Shown: piece after piece, positions 33,197 to 43,736 of the stretch
How the letters are laid out: every line of letters begins with the position of its first letter
How positions within the stretch are numbered: position 1 is the first letter of the stretch
Assembly (NCBI GenBank): GCA_002798195.1
Contig: NWQM01000001.1
Location: forward strand, 468,335-532,334
Length of the DNA stretch: 64,000 nt
Direction: 5' to 3'
Source of the DNA: Lysobacteraceae bacterium NML03-0222
GTDB lineage: Bacteria > Pseudomonadota > Gammaproteobacteria > Xanthomonadales > Xanthomonadaceae
Program-made: the position numbers and the translations under genes
Notes under the pieces: model-generated
Seen by the model: only the letters and a program-made list of their open reading frames with translations
What the model was told of the DNA's origin: nothing
Databases searched by the model: none

Positions 33197-35794
33197 TTAT
33201 GCAGCGCTGGCGGCCTTGTGGAACACCAGTTTGCCGCCTTCGGCATCGACAGCAATGGTGTCACCCGGGGCGAAGTCGCCCGCCAGGATGCGCTGTGCCA
33301 GCGGGTTTTCCAGTTGCTGCTGGATGGCGCGCTTCAACGGGCGTGCGCCATACACCGGGTCAAAGCCGATATTGCCAAGCAGCTCGTAGGCATTATCGGA
33401 AAGCTGCAAGGCCAGGCTGCGCTCAGCCAGACGTTTTTCCAGACCGCGCATCTGGATGCGGGCGATGGCCTTGATGCCGGCCTTGTCCAGTGGGTGGAAC
33501 ACCACGATGTCATCCAGGCGGTTGATGAACTCGGGACGGAAATGCGCCTGCACCACGCCCATCACCGCGGCCTTCATCTGTGTATAGCCTTCCGCCGAAT
33601 TGTCCCCGGCCAGTTCCTGAATCTGGTGGCTGCCAAGGTTGGAGGTCATCACGATGACGGTATTGCGGAAGTCCACGGTGCGCCCCTGACCATCGGTCAG
33701 GCGGCCATCATCCAGCACTTGCAGCAGGATGTTGAACACATCCGGGTGGGCTTTTTCCACCTCGTCCAGCAAAATCACGCTGTATGGCCGACGGCGCACC
33801 GCCTCGGTGAGATAGCCGCCTTCCTCGTAGCCGACATAGCCCGGCGGCGCGCCAATCAGACGGGCGACCGAGTGCTTTTCCATGAACTCGCTCATGTCGA
33901 TGCGCACCATCGCATCCTGGGAGTCGAACAGGAAATCGGCCAATGCCTTGGTCAGCTCGGTCTTGCCGACCCCGGTGGGGCCCAGAAACAGGAACGAGCC
34001 GGACGGGCGGTTCGGGTCGGACAGCCCGGCGCGCGAGCGGCGCACCGCATCGGAGACCACTTTCACGGCTTCTTCCTGACCCACTACGCGTTCATGCAGA
34101 TGTGCCTCCATGCGCAGCAGTTTTTCGCGCTCGCCTTCGAGCATTTTGCTCACCGGAATACCGGTCCAGCGGCTGACCACTTCGGCGATTTCTTCGGCGG
34201 TGACCTTGTCCTGCAATAGCTGGAAACCACTGGTTTCGGCTTCCTGTGCGGCCTTGAGCTGCTTTTCCAGCGCCGGTAGCTGGCCGTACTGGATTTCGCT
34301 CATGCGCGCAAAATCCTGCACGCGCTGCGCCGCTTCCAGTTGCAGACGAGCCTGTTCAATCTGTTCCTTGATTTTGGTTGCGCCCTGCAAGGTGGCTTTT
34401 TCTGCCTTCCAGATTTCTTCCAGATCCTGATATTCGCGCTCCAGCGTGCTGATTTGCTCCTCCAAATCGGCAAGTCGCTTCTGGCTTTCGGCATCCTTTT
34501 CCTTCTTCAAGGCTTCGCGCTGGATTTTCAGCTGAATCAGGCGACGCTCCTTGCGGTCAAGCTCCTCGGGCTTGGAGTCGATTTCCATGCGGATGCGGCT
34601 GGCGGCCTCGTCCATCAGGTCGATGGCCTTGTCCGGCAATTGCCGGTCGCTGATATAGCGGTTGGAGAGCGTGGCGGCGGCGACGATGGCCGGGTCAGTG
34701 ATTTCCACGCCATGATGCACGGCATATTTTTCTTTCAGCCCGCGCAGGATGGCGATGGTGTCCTCCACGCTCGGCTCGCCGACAAACACCTTCTGGAAGC
34801 GGCGCTCCAGTGCGGCGTCTTTTTCGATGTATTGGCGATATTCGTCGAGCGTGGTGGCGCCGATGCAGTGCAGCTCACCGCGCGCCAGTGCCGGTTTTAG
34901 CATATTGCCCGCATCCATGGCGCCATCGGCCTTGCCTGCGCCGACCATGGTGTGCAGCTCGTCGATGAACAGGATGATCTGGCCTTCGCTCTTGGCCAGG
35001 TCATTGAGCACCGCCTTGAGGCGCTCTTCAAACTCGCCGCGGAACTTCGCCCCGGCAATCAGCGCCCCCATGTCCAGGCTGAGCACGCGCTTGCCGCGCA
35101 AGCCTTCGGGCACTTCACCATTGACGATGCGCTGCGCCAGGCCCTCGACGATCGCGGTCTTGCCCACGCCCGGCTCGCCAATCAGCACCGGGTTGTTTTT
35201 GGTGCGCCGTTGCAGCACCTGGATGCAGCGGCGGATTTCTTCGTCGCGGCCAATCACCGGATCGAGCTTGCCCTTTTCGTGACGGGCAGTGAGATCGATA
35301 CAGTATTTCTCCAGCGCCTGACGTTGATCTTCGGCATTTTCGTTTTGCACGCTTTCCCCTCCTCGCATATGGTCAATGGCCGTTTCCAGTGCTTGCTTGT
35401 CGATACCTGCGGCTTTCAGGGCACGGCCGGCCTCGCCGCTGTCGTCCAGCGCTGCCAGCAGGAACAGCTCGCTGGCGATGAAGGCATCGCCGCGCTGCTG
35501 CGCCAGTTTGTCGGTGATATTGAAGAGCCGCGCCAGATCATTGGTGATGCTGATTTGTCCGGCCTGGCCGCTGACCTTGGGCAGCGCATCGAGAAGCTCC
35601 ACCAAGCGGCTGCGCAGCAGCGGCACATTGACCCCGGCCTGTGCCAGCAACGCCCGGCTGCTGCCGCCTTGTTGGTCAATCAGTGCCAGCAACAAATGCG
35701 CAGGCTCAATCAGGCTGTTGTCGCGTCCCACAGCCAGCGATTGAGCATCGGCAATCGCCTGCTGGAAGCGCGTAGTGAGTTTGTCCATTCGCAT
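33197..35794 (-). CDS. clpB: ATP-dependent disaggregase ClpB
   Basis: The protein has 865 residues, full length for ClpB. The N-terminal Clp_N domain starts MRMDKLTTRFQQ. Nucleotide domain 1 has Walker A GEPGVGKTAIVEG (~205). The middle coiled-coil domain (~400-530, charged EREYQDLEEIWKAEKA region) separates ClpB from ClpA. Nucleotide domain 2 has Walker A GPTGVGKTELTKALA (~605). With DnaK it resolves protein aggregates after heat shock. A sigma-32-like promoter lies just upstream. Confidence 0.98.
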   Translation of the reverse strand: MRMDKLTTRFQQAIADAQSLAVGRDNSLIEPAHLLLALIDQQGGSSRALLAQAGVNVPLLRSRLVELLDALPKVSGQAGQISITNDLARLFNITDKLAQQRGDAFIASELFLLAALDDSGEAGRALKAAGIDKQALETAIDHMRGGESVQNENAEDQRQALEKYCIDLTARHEKGKLDPVIGRDEEIRRCIQVLQRRTKNNPVLIGEPGVGKTAIVEGLAQRIVNGEVPEGLRGKRVLSLDMGALIAGAKFRGEFEERLKAVLNDLAKSEGQIILFIDELHTMVGAGKADGAMDAGNMLKPALARGELHCIGATTLDEYRQYIEKDAALERRFQKVFVGEPSVEDTIAILRGLKEKYAVHHGVEITDPAIVAAATLSNRYISDRQLPDKAIDLMDEAASRIRMEIDSKPEELDRKERRLIQLKIQREALKKEKDAESQKRLADLEEQISTLEREYQDLEEIWKAEKATLQGATKIKEQIEQARLQLEAAQRVQDFARMSEIQYGQLPALEKQLKAAQEAETSGFQLLQDKVTAEEIAEVVSRWTGIPVSKMLEGEREKLLRMEAHLHERVVGQEEAVKVVSDAVRRSRAGLSDPNRPSGSFLFLGPTGVGKTELTKALADFLFDSQDAMVRIDMSEFMEKHSVARLIGAPPGYVGYEEGGYLTEAVRRRPYSVILLDEVEKAHPDVFNILLQVLDDGRLTDGQGRTVDFRNTVIVMTSNLGSHQIQELAGDNSAEGYTQMKAAVMGVVQAHFRPEFINRLDDIVVFHPLDKAGIKAIARIQMRGLEKRLAERSLALQLSDNAYELLGNIGFDPVYGARPLKRAIQQQLENPLAQRILAGDFAPGDTIAVDAEGGKLVFHKAASAA

Positions 35795-35833
35795 GAGATT
35801 TGAAATTGAAAGGCGGCTATCCGCGATACCTTC

Positions 35834-35863
35834 AACGTGGGGACAAAGCTGCAGGTTTCAACT
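35834..35863 (-). promoter_or_regulatory. Predicted sigma-32 heat-shock promoter of clpB
   Basis: Read on the minus strand, AGTTGAAA (-35, 35856-35863) is 13 bases before CCCCACGTT (-10, 35834-35842). This is close to the RpoH consensus CTTGAAA-N11-16-CCCCATNT and about 40 bases before the clpB ATG, where heat-shock control is expected. Confidence 0.75.
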
Positions 35864-35942
35864 TGAAAATAAGGGCTTGGTAGCTGCCGGAAAAATTGTT
35901 TAACCCATGTTTAACTCGATTTCGCTTGAAAGCGTGCAATGA

Positions 35943-35969
35943 AAAACCGGAGCTATTGGCTCCGGTTTT
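35943..35969 (-). terminator. Terminator downstream of the HU-like gene
   Basis: AAAACCGGAGC (35943-35953) and GCTCCGGTTTT (35959-35969) form an 11-bp stem with a 5-base loop. On the minus strand it ends in a T-run, a good rho-independent terminator. Confidence 0.8.
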
Positions 35970-35986
35970 CGTGTGTGCCGGGTGAA

Positions 35987-36412
35987 TCAGGCGGCAGCGT
36001 CCTTGAGTTTTTTCAGTGGTTGCAGCTTGACTTTGACCGAGGCCGGTTTGGCGGCGAATACCTGTTCCTCCTTGGTGAACGGGTTGATGCCTTTGCGTTT
36101 GGGCTTGGCCGGTACCTTGACCACCTTGATTTTGAAAAGCCCCGGCAGGGTGAAGGCGCCTGCGCCCTTTTTGTGTACCGAGGCATGGATGGTGGACTCC
36201 AGTGCAGCCAGCACTGCCTTGACGTCCTTGCTGGCGACTTCGGCGTGTTCGGCAAGATGCGCAACCAGTGCCGATTTGGTCAGCACATCGGCAATCGGCT
36301 TCATGGTTTTGGTCGCCGCTTTTTTGGGGGCGGCTTTTACCGGGCTTGCCTTTTTGGCAGTGGCTTTTTTGGGGGTGGTTTTTTTCGGCGCAGCAGCTTT
36401 CTTCGTAGCCAT
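35987..36412 (-). CDS. HU-family DNA-binding protein with histone-like Lys/Ala-rich N-terminus
   Basis: The protein has 141 residues from ATG 36412 (MATKKAAAPKK); ATG 36421 is possible. Residues 1-40 are a low-complexity Lys/Ala/Pro/Thr tail like histone H1. The rest is an HU/IHF fold: TKSALVAHLAEHAEV, DVKAVLAALESTIH, and the DNA-binding arm around KGAGAFTLPGLFKIKVVKVPAKP with INPFTKEE. It should bind and bend DNA non-specifically and compact the nucleoid. Such extended HU proteins are known in Xanthomonadales. It is a single gene with its own terminator. Confidence 0.9.
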   Translation of the reverse strand: MATKKAAAPKKTTPKKATAKKASPVKAAPKKAATKTMKPIADVLTKSALVAHLAEHAEVASKDVKAVLAALESTIHASVHKKGAGAFTLPGLFKIKVVKVPAKPKRKGINPFTKEEQVFAAKPASVKVKLQPLKKLKDAAA

Positions 36413-36558
36413 GGGTGTCATATTCCTTGCAATGGTTTGAGATGCGCGGCGTTGACCGGCAAGTCAATGTAGAGCAAGGCTTGTCTCCGAGCCAAGCGTT
36501 TTGGGCAGGTTTTGGGCCAAGAAAATTCTGAATAGCCGCTGTGCGGCCTATTCAGGAT

Positions 36559-37449
36559 TTACCAGTGCATTTCACCGCGAATCACGCAGGCCACTTTGCC
36601 GCCCGACCAGATATCGCCCGCCTCATCCACTGACAGCACAAGCTGGGCATCAAAGCCGATTTCCCGCCCCTGGCTGACGCGGTAGCTGCGCTGTGTGCCG
36701 GGCAGGGCATCTTGCTGTGCCAGCCAGGCAGCGAGGGTGGCATTGGCTGCGCCGGAGGCGGCATCTTCAAATGGGGCGCCGCTGCCAACCCAGGCGCGCA
36801 CGGCCAGTTCGTAGTCCGAGCTCTGGCTGCGAGCATAGGCGCAGATGCCCATGCTGCCGGTGGCCTGCGCCAGGGCTGCAATGGCTGGCCAGTCGGGTGT
36901 GGCGGCGCGCAGGCCGGCCTCGTCAGCGACTTCCACCAGCCACCAGCGGCGGCCGCCATCCATCAGCGCGGGCGGCAATTCACCCAGCTTGAGCGTGGCC
37001 AGTGCGCTGCCAAAGCGCGAGTCGCGGGCGCTGGCGGTTTCCACGAGTCGCGCGCGCGGGGTACGGATGGCGATGCTGGGGTTTTCAGCCTCGCCACTGA
37101 CTTTCAGCGGCAGCTTTCCGGCAATGCCGTCTTGTACCAGAACACCATCGCGGGGCTGGGCAAGCCCGGCTGCCAGCACGGCGCGGGCGGTGCCGACGCT
37201 GGGATGGCCGGCAAACGGGACTTCGCGGGCAGGGCTGAACATGCGCAGCCGATAGCTGCTGTCGCTGTCGGTGGCGGGCAGCACGAAGGTGGTTTCCGGC
37301 AGCCGTGTCCAGCGGGCGATGGCCTGCATGTCGGCATCGCTCAAGTCCTCACCATCGAGCACCACGGCCAGTGGGTTGCCCACACCGGGGCGGTGGGCAA
37401 AAACATCAAGTTGCATGAAAGGGCGCGGGCGCGGACTGTGTTTGCTCAT
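36559..37449 (-). CDS. PhzF-family isomerase/epimerase
   Basis: The protein has 296 residues. It opens with the PhzF signature FMQLDVFAHRPGVGNPLAVV. The general base Glu lies in LPETTFV (~52), and the second-domain elements VPFAGHPSVGTA and PFEDAASGAANATLAAWL (with the catalytic Asp) are complete. Family members isomerise or epimerise small carboxylated substrates; only PhzF itself acts in phenazine synthesis, and no phenazine genes are nearby. It is divergent from the lysC/lysA gene, with 48 bases between starts. The substrate is unknown. Confidence 0.9.
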   Translation of the reverse strand: MSKHSPRPRPFMQLDVFAHRPGVGNPLAVVLDGEDLSDADMQAIARWTRLPETTFVLPATDSDSSYRLRMFSPAREVPFAGHPSVGTARAVLAAGLAQPRDGVLVQDGIAGKLPLKVSGEAENPSIAIRTPRARLVETASARDSRFGSALATLKLGELPPALMDGGRRWWLVEVADEAGLRAATPDWPAIAALAQATGSMGICAYARSQSSDYELAVRAWVGSGAPFEDAASGAANATLAAWLAQQDALPGTQRSYRVSQGREIGFDAQLVLSVDEAGDIWSGGKVACVIRGEMHW

Positions 37450-37497
37450 AGAATGTCTGCCTTTCCGGAAATCCGGTTTACTGTCGGGTTAGTTTAA

Positions 37498-40083
37498 ATG
37501 TCGTCCATCGCACATGCCGCCCGTTGGCGGGTTTTGAAGTTTGGGGGCACCAGCGTTTCGCAGCGCGAGCGTTGGGACAATATTGGCCGCATTGCCGCTG
37601 CGCGTGCGCAACATGGCCGGGTGTTGGTGGTGGTATCGGCGCTTTCAGGCGTCACCAACCAGTTGCAGGCGATTGCACAGGGCGAGGACATTCACGCGCA
37701 TCTGAACGCATTGCAGCACCGCCATCTGGACTTTGCCAGGGCATTGGGGCTGGATGCAGACAGGGTACTGGGTGAGCGACTTGCGGCCTTGCAAGCCCTG
37801 GGCAGCGATGTACGAGCGGCCAGCCGCAGCCTTGACTGGCAGGCAGAAGTGCTGGCGCAGGGCGAGCTGCTTTCTTCCACACTGGGCGCAGCCTATTTGC
37901 GCACGCAGGGATTGGACTTTGGCTGGTGCGATGCACGCGACTGGCTCTCGGCGCTTGTGCTGCCGAACCAGAGTGACTGGGCCGGGCGCTTGTCGGTGAA
38001 CTGTCAGCGTCATGCGGATGAGGACTGGCGCGGCCGCTTTGCCGCACAGCCGCAGCGCATGTTGCTGACCCAGGGCTTCATTGCCCGTCATCCGGAGGGG
38101 GGCACGGCGATTCTGGGACGGGGCGGCTCGGATACTTCAGCGGCGTATTTCGGTGCTTTGCTGGGCGCCGATGCGGTGGAAATCTGGACCGATGTGCCGG
38201 GCATGTTCAGTGCCAATCCACGGGAAGTGGCGGATGCGCGCGTGCTTGCGCGTCTGGATTATGCCGAGGCACAGGAAATTGCCACCACCGGCGCCAAAGT
38301 GCTGCATCCGCGTGCGATCGGCCCCTGTCGTGAGGCACGGGTGCCGATGGCGATTTTGGACACTTCAAGACCGGAGTTTCCCGGCACGCGCATTGACGAG
38401 CGTGCAGCCACCGTGCCGGGTGTGAAAGCCATCAGCCGCCGTAACGGCATCGTGCTGGTATCAATGGAGTCCATCGGCATGTGGCAGCAGGTCGGCTTCA
38501 TGGCCGATATTTTCGAGCGCTTCAAGCGTCATGGCCTGTCGGTGGACTTGATTGGCTCATCGGAAACCAATGTCACGGTATCGCTGGACCCGAGCGAGAA
38601 CCTGATGACGACCGATGTCCTCTCGCGTCTGTCCGAGGATCTGGCCAAGGTGTGCCGGGTGAAGGTGATTACTGCCTGCGCGGCCATCACCTTGGTCGGA
38701 CGCGGCATGCGTTCGCTGTTGCACAAGCTCTCGACGGTCTGGGCGCGCTTCGGGCAGGAGCGCGTGCATCTGATTTCACAGTCCTCCAATGACCTCAACC
38801 TGACCTTTGTCATCGACGAGATCGATGCCGATGGCCTGATACCGCATCTGCACGCCGAATTGATAAAAAGCGGCGCCATGCCGGTGCAAGATACGCATGT
38901 ATTTGGCACGAGCTGGCGCAAATTGAATCAGCCGCAAAGGCCGCAGCCGCCCAAGTGGTGGCAAAGCCGTCGTACCCAGCTGCTGGCCTGTGCCGCCGAA
39001 GGCACGCCGCGCTATGTATATGACCTGCCGACCTTGCGCGCGCAGGCGGCCAAGCTCAAGGCTGTGGAGGCGGTGGAGCGGCGCTATTTCGCCATCAAGG
39101 CCAATCCGCATCCGGCCATTTTGCGGGCGCTGCATGAGGCGGGTTTCGGGCTTGAATGCGTGTCGCTGGCAGAAATCGAGCATGCCTTTGCCGAGGTGCC
39201 GGGCTTGCAGCCCGGGGAAGTGCTGTTTACCCCGAGCTTTGCGCCGCGTGCCGAATATCAGGCAGCGCTGGCGCGTGGCGTGCGTCTGACACTGGACAAT
39301 CTGGAAGCCCTGCACAACTGGCCGGAACTGTTTGCCGGCCGGGAAATCTGGTTGCGCGTGGATTTGGGGCGTGGTGATGGTCACCACGCCAAGGTGGTCA
39401 CAGGCGGCAGCGCCTCCAAATTCGGTCTGCCGCTGGCACGTATCGAGGCTTTTGTCGATAAGGCGCGTGCGCTGGATATGCGTATCACCGGGCTGCATGC
39501 GCATCTGGGCAGTGGCATCCAGTCGCCCGCGCACTGGGCGGGCGTGCATGCCGAGCTTGCCACTTTGGCCGATGCCATCGGCACCATTGAGACCTTGAAC
39601 TTGGGCGGCGGTCTGCCGATTCCCTATCAGCCTGAAGATGAAGCATTCGACCTGGATGGTTGGGCCAGCGCCGTGGCCGAGGTCAAGGCGGCATTCCCGC
39701 GCTATCGCATCGCCATCGAACCCGGGCGTTTTCTGGTGGCGCAGTGCGGCGTGCTGCTCACTCATGTCACCCAGGTGGTGGAAAAAGAAGGCGTGCGCCG
39801 CGTTGGTCTGGACGCGGGCATGAATGCGCTGCTGCGCCCGGCGCTGTATGAGGCCTGGCACGACATCCGCAATCTTTCGCGTCTGGACGATGAGCGCACA
39901 CAGGCCTTTGATGTGGTCGGGCCCATTTGCGAAAGCGGTGACGTATTGGGGCATGGGCGCGAACTGTCGGCGGCCACCGCCGAGGGCGATGTGATGCTGA
40001 TTGCCGATGCCGGCGCCTATGGCTATGTGATGGCCAGCCACTACAACCTGCGCGCCTTGCCGCAGGAGCATGTGCTGGATTGA
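37498..40083 (+). CDS. Bifunctional aspartate kinase / diaminopimelate decarboxylase
   Basis: The 861-residue fusion catalyses both the first and last steps of lysine synthesis. Residues ~1-470 are a class of aspartokinase: KFGGTSVSQRERW opening, GRGGSDTSAAYFGALLGAD, then two ACT regions (SMESIGMWQQVGFMADIF). After a linker (PQRPQPPKWWQSRR), residues ~500-861 are a fold-III PLP decarboxylase: YFAIKANPHPAIL (PLP Lys ~535), HLGSGIQSP, GGGLPIPY, EPGRFLVAQ and CESGDVLG. This fusion is a hallmark of Xanthomonadales. murL begins 11 bases after its stop. Confidence 0.96.
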   Translation: MSSIAHAARWRVLKFGGTSVSQRERWDNIGRIAAARAQHGRVLVVVSALSGVTNQLQAIAQGEDIHAHLNALQHRHLDFARALGLDADRVLGERLAALQALGSDVRAASRSLDWQAEVLAQGELLSSTLGAAYLRTQGLDFGWCDARDWLSALVLPNQSDWAGRLSVNCQRHADEDWRGRFAAQPQRMLLTQGFIARHPEGGTAILGRGGSDTSAAYFGALLGADAVEIWTDVPGMFSANPREVADARVLARLDYAEAQEIATTGAKVLHPRAIGPCREARVPMAILDTSRPEFPGTRIDERAATVPGVKAISRRNGIVLVSMESIGMWQQVGFMADIFERFKRHGLSVDLIGSSETNVTVSLDPSENLMTTDVLSRLSEDLAKVCRVKVITACAAITLVGRGMRSLLHKLSTVWARFGQERVHLISQSSNDLNLTFVIDEIDADGLIPHLHAELIKSGAMPVQDTHVFGTSWRKLNQPQRPQPPKWWQSRRTQLLACAAEGTPRYVYDLPTLRAQAAKLKAVEAVERRYFAIKANPHPAILRALHEAGFGLECVSLAEIEHAFAEVPGLQPGEVLFTPSFAPRAEYQAALARGVRLTLDNLEALHNWPELFAGREIWLRVDLGRGDGHHAKVVTGGSASKFGLPLARIEAFVDKARALDMRITGLHAHLGSGIQSPAHWAGVHAELATLADAIGTIETLNLGGGLPIPYQPEDEAFDLDGWASAVAEVKAAFPRYRIAIEPGRFLVAQCGVLLTHVTQVVEKEGVRRVGLDAGMNALLRPALYEAWHDIRNLSRLDDERTQAFDVVGPICESGDVLGHGRELSAATAEGDVMLIADAGAYGYVMASHYNLRALPQEHVLD

Positions 40084-40094
40084 GGAGAGAGAAA

Positions 40095-41430
<1,336 letters not shown>

Positions 41431-41450
<20 letters not shown>

Positions 41451-42816
41451 AGGCCAGCGCGTTGCGCTATGGGGCTGGGGGCGGGAAGGGCGCGCCGCTT
41501 GGCAAGCGTTGCGTAGCCGCCTGCCCAATCTGCCACTGACGCTGTTTTGCAATCCGGCTGAAGCGGCCGATGCGGCGCAACTGGGGGATGCACGACTGTC
41601 GTTTGAATCCGAGGCCAGTGGCGAAAACCTGGCGCGTTTTGACTGGGTGGTGAAATCCCCCGGCATCAGCCCATATGCCGAGGCCGTGCAGTTTGCCACT
41701 GCGCGCGGCACACGCTTCATCGGCGGCACCGGGCTATGGTTTGCCGAGCGTGGCGCGGATGCGTCCATCTGCTGTGTCACCGGCACCAAGGGCAAGAGCA
41801 CCGCCAGTGCCCTGCTGGCGCATCTTTTGCGCGCTGCCGGGCAGCGCACTGCATTGGCCGGCAATATCGGTCTGCCACTGCTGGAGTTGCTGGATACCCG
41901 CGCCGAGCAATGGGTGGTGGAGTTGTCCAGTTACCAGACCCGGGATGTGGCTGAAAGCGGCGTGCGCCCGCGTCTTGCGATTGTCACCAATCTCTTTCCC
42001 GAGCACCTGGACTGGCATGGCAGCGAGCAGCGCTATGTCGAGGACAAGCTGGCGCTGCTTACCGGGGCACGCCCACAGCACGCCGTGCTGAACGCCAACG
42101 ATGCGCAGCTTGCAGCGCTTGATTTGCCCGATTCCCTCATCCATTGGTACGGCCGTCCCGATGGCTGGCATCTGCGCGATGATGCGCTGTATCGCGCTGA
42201 GCAATATGTGCTCGATACCCGCCACCTGCCGCTGCCGGGCAGACACAATCGTGGCAACCTGTGTGCGGTGCTGACCGCACTGGAAGTGCTGGGCTTGGAT
42301 GCCGCAACACTTGCTTCACGCGCAGAAACCTTTATGCCGCTGCCCAATCGCTTGCAGACCCTGGGGCGTATCGATGGCGTTTTGTGGGTCAACGATTCCA
42401 TCAGCACCACGCCGCACGCCACCCTGGCAGCACTGGAGGTATTCAAGGATGAGAAAACCGTAGTGCTGGTCGGCGGCCATGATCGCGGGCTGGACTGGCA
42501 AGCCTTTGCCAATGGCGTCCGTACTCGCCCCCCGCATGGCATTGTCACCCTGGGTGCAAATGGCGCGCGCATCCACGCATTGCTGGCGCCGCTGGCTGCA
42601 GAAAACGGTATGAAGCTGGCTGCGGAAAATGACCTGCCCGCAGCCGTGGAGGCGGCAAAACAGATGCTGCAAGGCGAAGGGGTGCTGCTGCTTTCTCCCG
42701 GCGCGCCGAGCTTTGGCGCCTACCGTGATTATGTGCAGCGCGGCAAACACTTTGCCCAGCTTGGCGGCTTCGACCCGGAGCTCATTGCCTCAATCAAGGG
42801 ACTGGGCGTGGCTTGA
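41431..42816 (+). CDS. murD2: UDP-MurNAc-L-Ala--L-Glu ligase MurD2
   Basis: The protein has 461 residues. The start GTG 41431 has GGGAG seven bases upstream; GTG 41425 is an alternative. The Mur ligase domains are clear: WGWGREGRAAW (N-terminal), the ATP loop CVTGTKGKSTASALL (~115-128), NIGLPLL, LFPEHLDWHG, and the C-terminal GGHDRGLDW and LLLSPGAPSFGAYRDY. Its overlap with murL identifies it as the L-Glu-adding MurD2 rather than the classic D-Glu-adding MurD. The last ~45 codons are duplicated 920 bases downstream, beyond a toxin-antitoxin pair. Confidence 0.9.
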
Positions 42817-42818
42817 GT
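42684..42818 (+). repeat. Direct repeat A: 3' end of intact murD2
   Basis: This 135-base segment matches 43604-43738 in register at a constant offset of 920 bases. The last 56 bases (42763-42818) are identical in both copies, including the stop codon; the first part differs mostly at silent positions. Confidence 0.95.
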
Positions 42819-42916
42819 AAAACACCCAGTCGAGCCGAATGAATAGCCATGGCAGTTTGTCATGGTGCCGATGGGATATTGCTTGCAATTGCAAGGAGAA
42901 GTATCAAAGCACTAAT

Positions 42917-42932
42917 ATGACCATATGGTCAT
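42917..42932. promoter_or_regulatory. Palindromic operator of the toxin-antitoxin pair
   Basis: ATGACCATATGGTCAT is a perfect 16-base palindrome 15 bases before the antitoxin ATG. Antitoxins of this kind bind such sites to repress their own operon. Confidence 0.7.
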
Positions 42933-42947
42933 TTATGAGGGCGGGAG

Positions 42948-43184
42948 ATGAAGAATGTATCCGTTGTAGAGGCCAAGGCGCATTTTTCGGCCTTGCTGAC
43001 CGAGGTGGAGGCTGGTGCGCAAGTGGCTGTTACCCGGCATGGCAAGGTGGTAGCGCGTCTGGTGCCCGAGCAGCAGCCAACGGCATTGGATGCGCTCAAG
43101 CACCTGTGGGCAGGCGATAGGCGTGAGATGGATTTGCAAGAGCCTGATGACCTGCCGCCTTCGCCCGTGGCCTGGCTGGATTGA
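42948..43184 (+). CDS. Phd/YefM-family antitoxin
   Basis: The protein has 78 residues, with CGGGAGA before the ATG. The N-terminal part matches the Phd/YefM fold: VSVVEAKAHFSALLTEVEAG followed by VAVTRHGKVVARLVP. The C-terminal ~35 residues are acidic and likely disordered (PDDLPPSPVAWLD), the toxin-binding tail. It should bind the palindrome upstream and neutralise the next gene's product; three bases separate the two genes. Confidence 0.88.
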   Translation: MKNVSVVEAKAHFSALLTEVEAGAQVAVTRHGKVVARLVPEQQPTALDALKHLWAGDRREMDLQEPDDLPPSPVAWLD

Positions 43185-43187
43185 GTC

Positions 43188-43592
43188 ATGTTGTATGTGC
43201 TTGATACCAATATCCTGATCGCCATGCTCAAGGGAGATGCCAGGGTCGCTGCGCGTTTGGCAATGCTGCCCTTGAGTCAGCTGCGCCTGTCTTGCATCGT
43301 GCTGGGTGAGTTGGAGTTTGGTGCGGAAAAAAGTGCTTACAGTGTGCAAAACAGAGCGCGCATCACCGAGTTGAAGCAATGCATGCCGTTGCTGGGTATC
43401 GATGCAGAAACCGCCTCACATTACACTCATATCCGTCAGGCGCTGGAAGCTCGCGGTACGCCTATTGGTGCCAATGATCTGTGGATTGCCGCACAGGTGC
43501 GCAGCATTGGCGCTACGCTGGTCAGCCATAACCTGCGCGAGTTTCAAAGAGTAGATGGCTTGCTATTGGAGGACTGGTTGGCACCTCGCTGA
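43188..43592 (+). CDS. vapC: PIN-domain ribonuclease toxin, VapC family
   Basis: The protein has 134 residues. PIN acidic residues are Asp6 in YVLDTNILIAML, Glu41 in LGELEFG and Asp97 in IGANDLWIAA, followed by SHNLREFQRVDGLLLEDW, typical of VapC. Such toxins cleave tRNA-fMet or other RNAs and stop growth when the antitoxin is lost. The pair lies between two copies of the murD2 3' end, so it is probably an acquired module. Confidence 0.92.
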   Translation: MLYVLDTNILIAMLKGDARVAARLAMLPLSQLRLSCIVLGELEFGAEKSAYSVQNRARITELKQCMPLLGIDAETASHYTHIRQALEARGTPIGANDLWIAAQVRSIGATLVSHNLREFQRVDGLLLEDWLAPR

Positions 43593-43603
43593 TACAGCTC
43601 ACG

Positions 43604-43736
43604 GCTGCTGCTCTCCCACGGTGCACCGAGCTTTGGTGCCTACCGTGATTATGTGCAGCGCGGCAAACACTTCGCCCGTCTCGGCGGCTTCGACCCGGAG
43701 CTCATTGCCTCAATCAAGGGACTGGGCGTGGCTTGA
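43604..43736 (+). pseudogene. Orphan 3' fragment of murD2
   Basis: About 44 codons encode the murD2 C-terminus (LLLSHGAPSFGAYRDYV to GLGVA) and end in the same stop, but there is no start or upstream domain. Differences from the intact copy are mostly silent, with one Pro to His and one Gln to Arg change. It is the remnant of a second murD2 allele left at the right edge of the toxin-antitoxin insertion. Confidence 0.92.

Noticed and set aside
36559..37449. Phenazine biosynthesis locus suggested by the PhzF-like protein
   Set aside because: No other phz gene is nearby, and PhzF-like isomerases are widespread without phenazines.
42948..43592. Whole prophage or integron at the toxin-antitoxin site
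   Set aside because: No integrase, transposase or phage gene is present between the direct repeats; only the two toxin-antitoxin genes.
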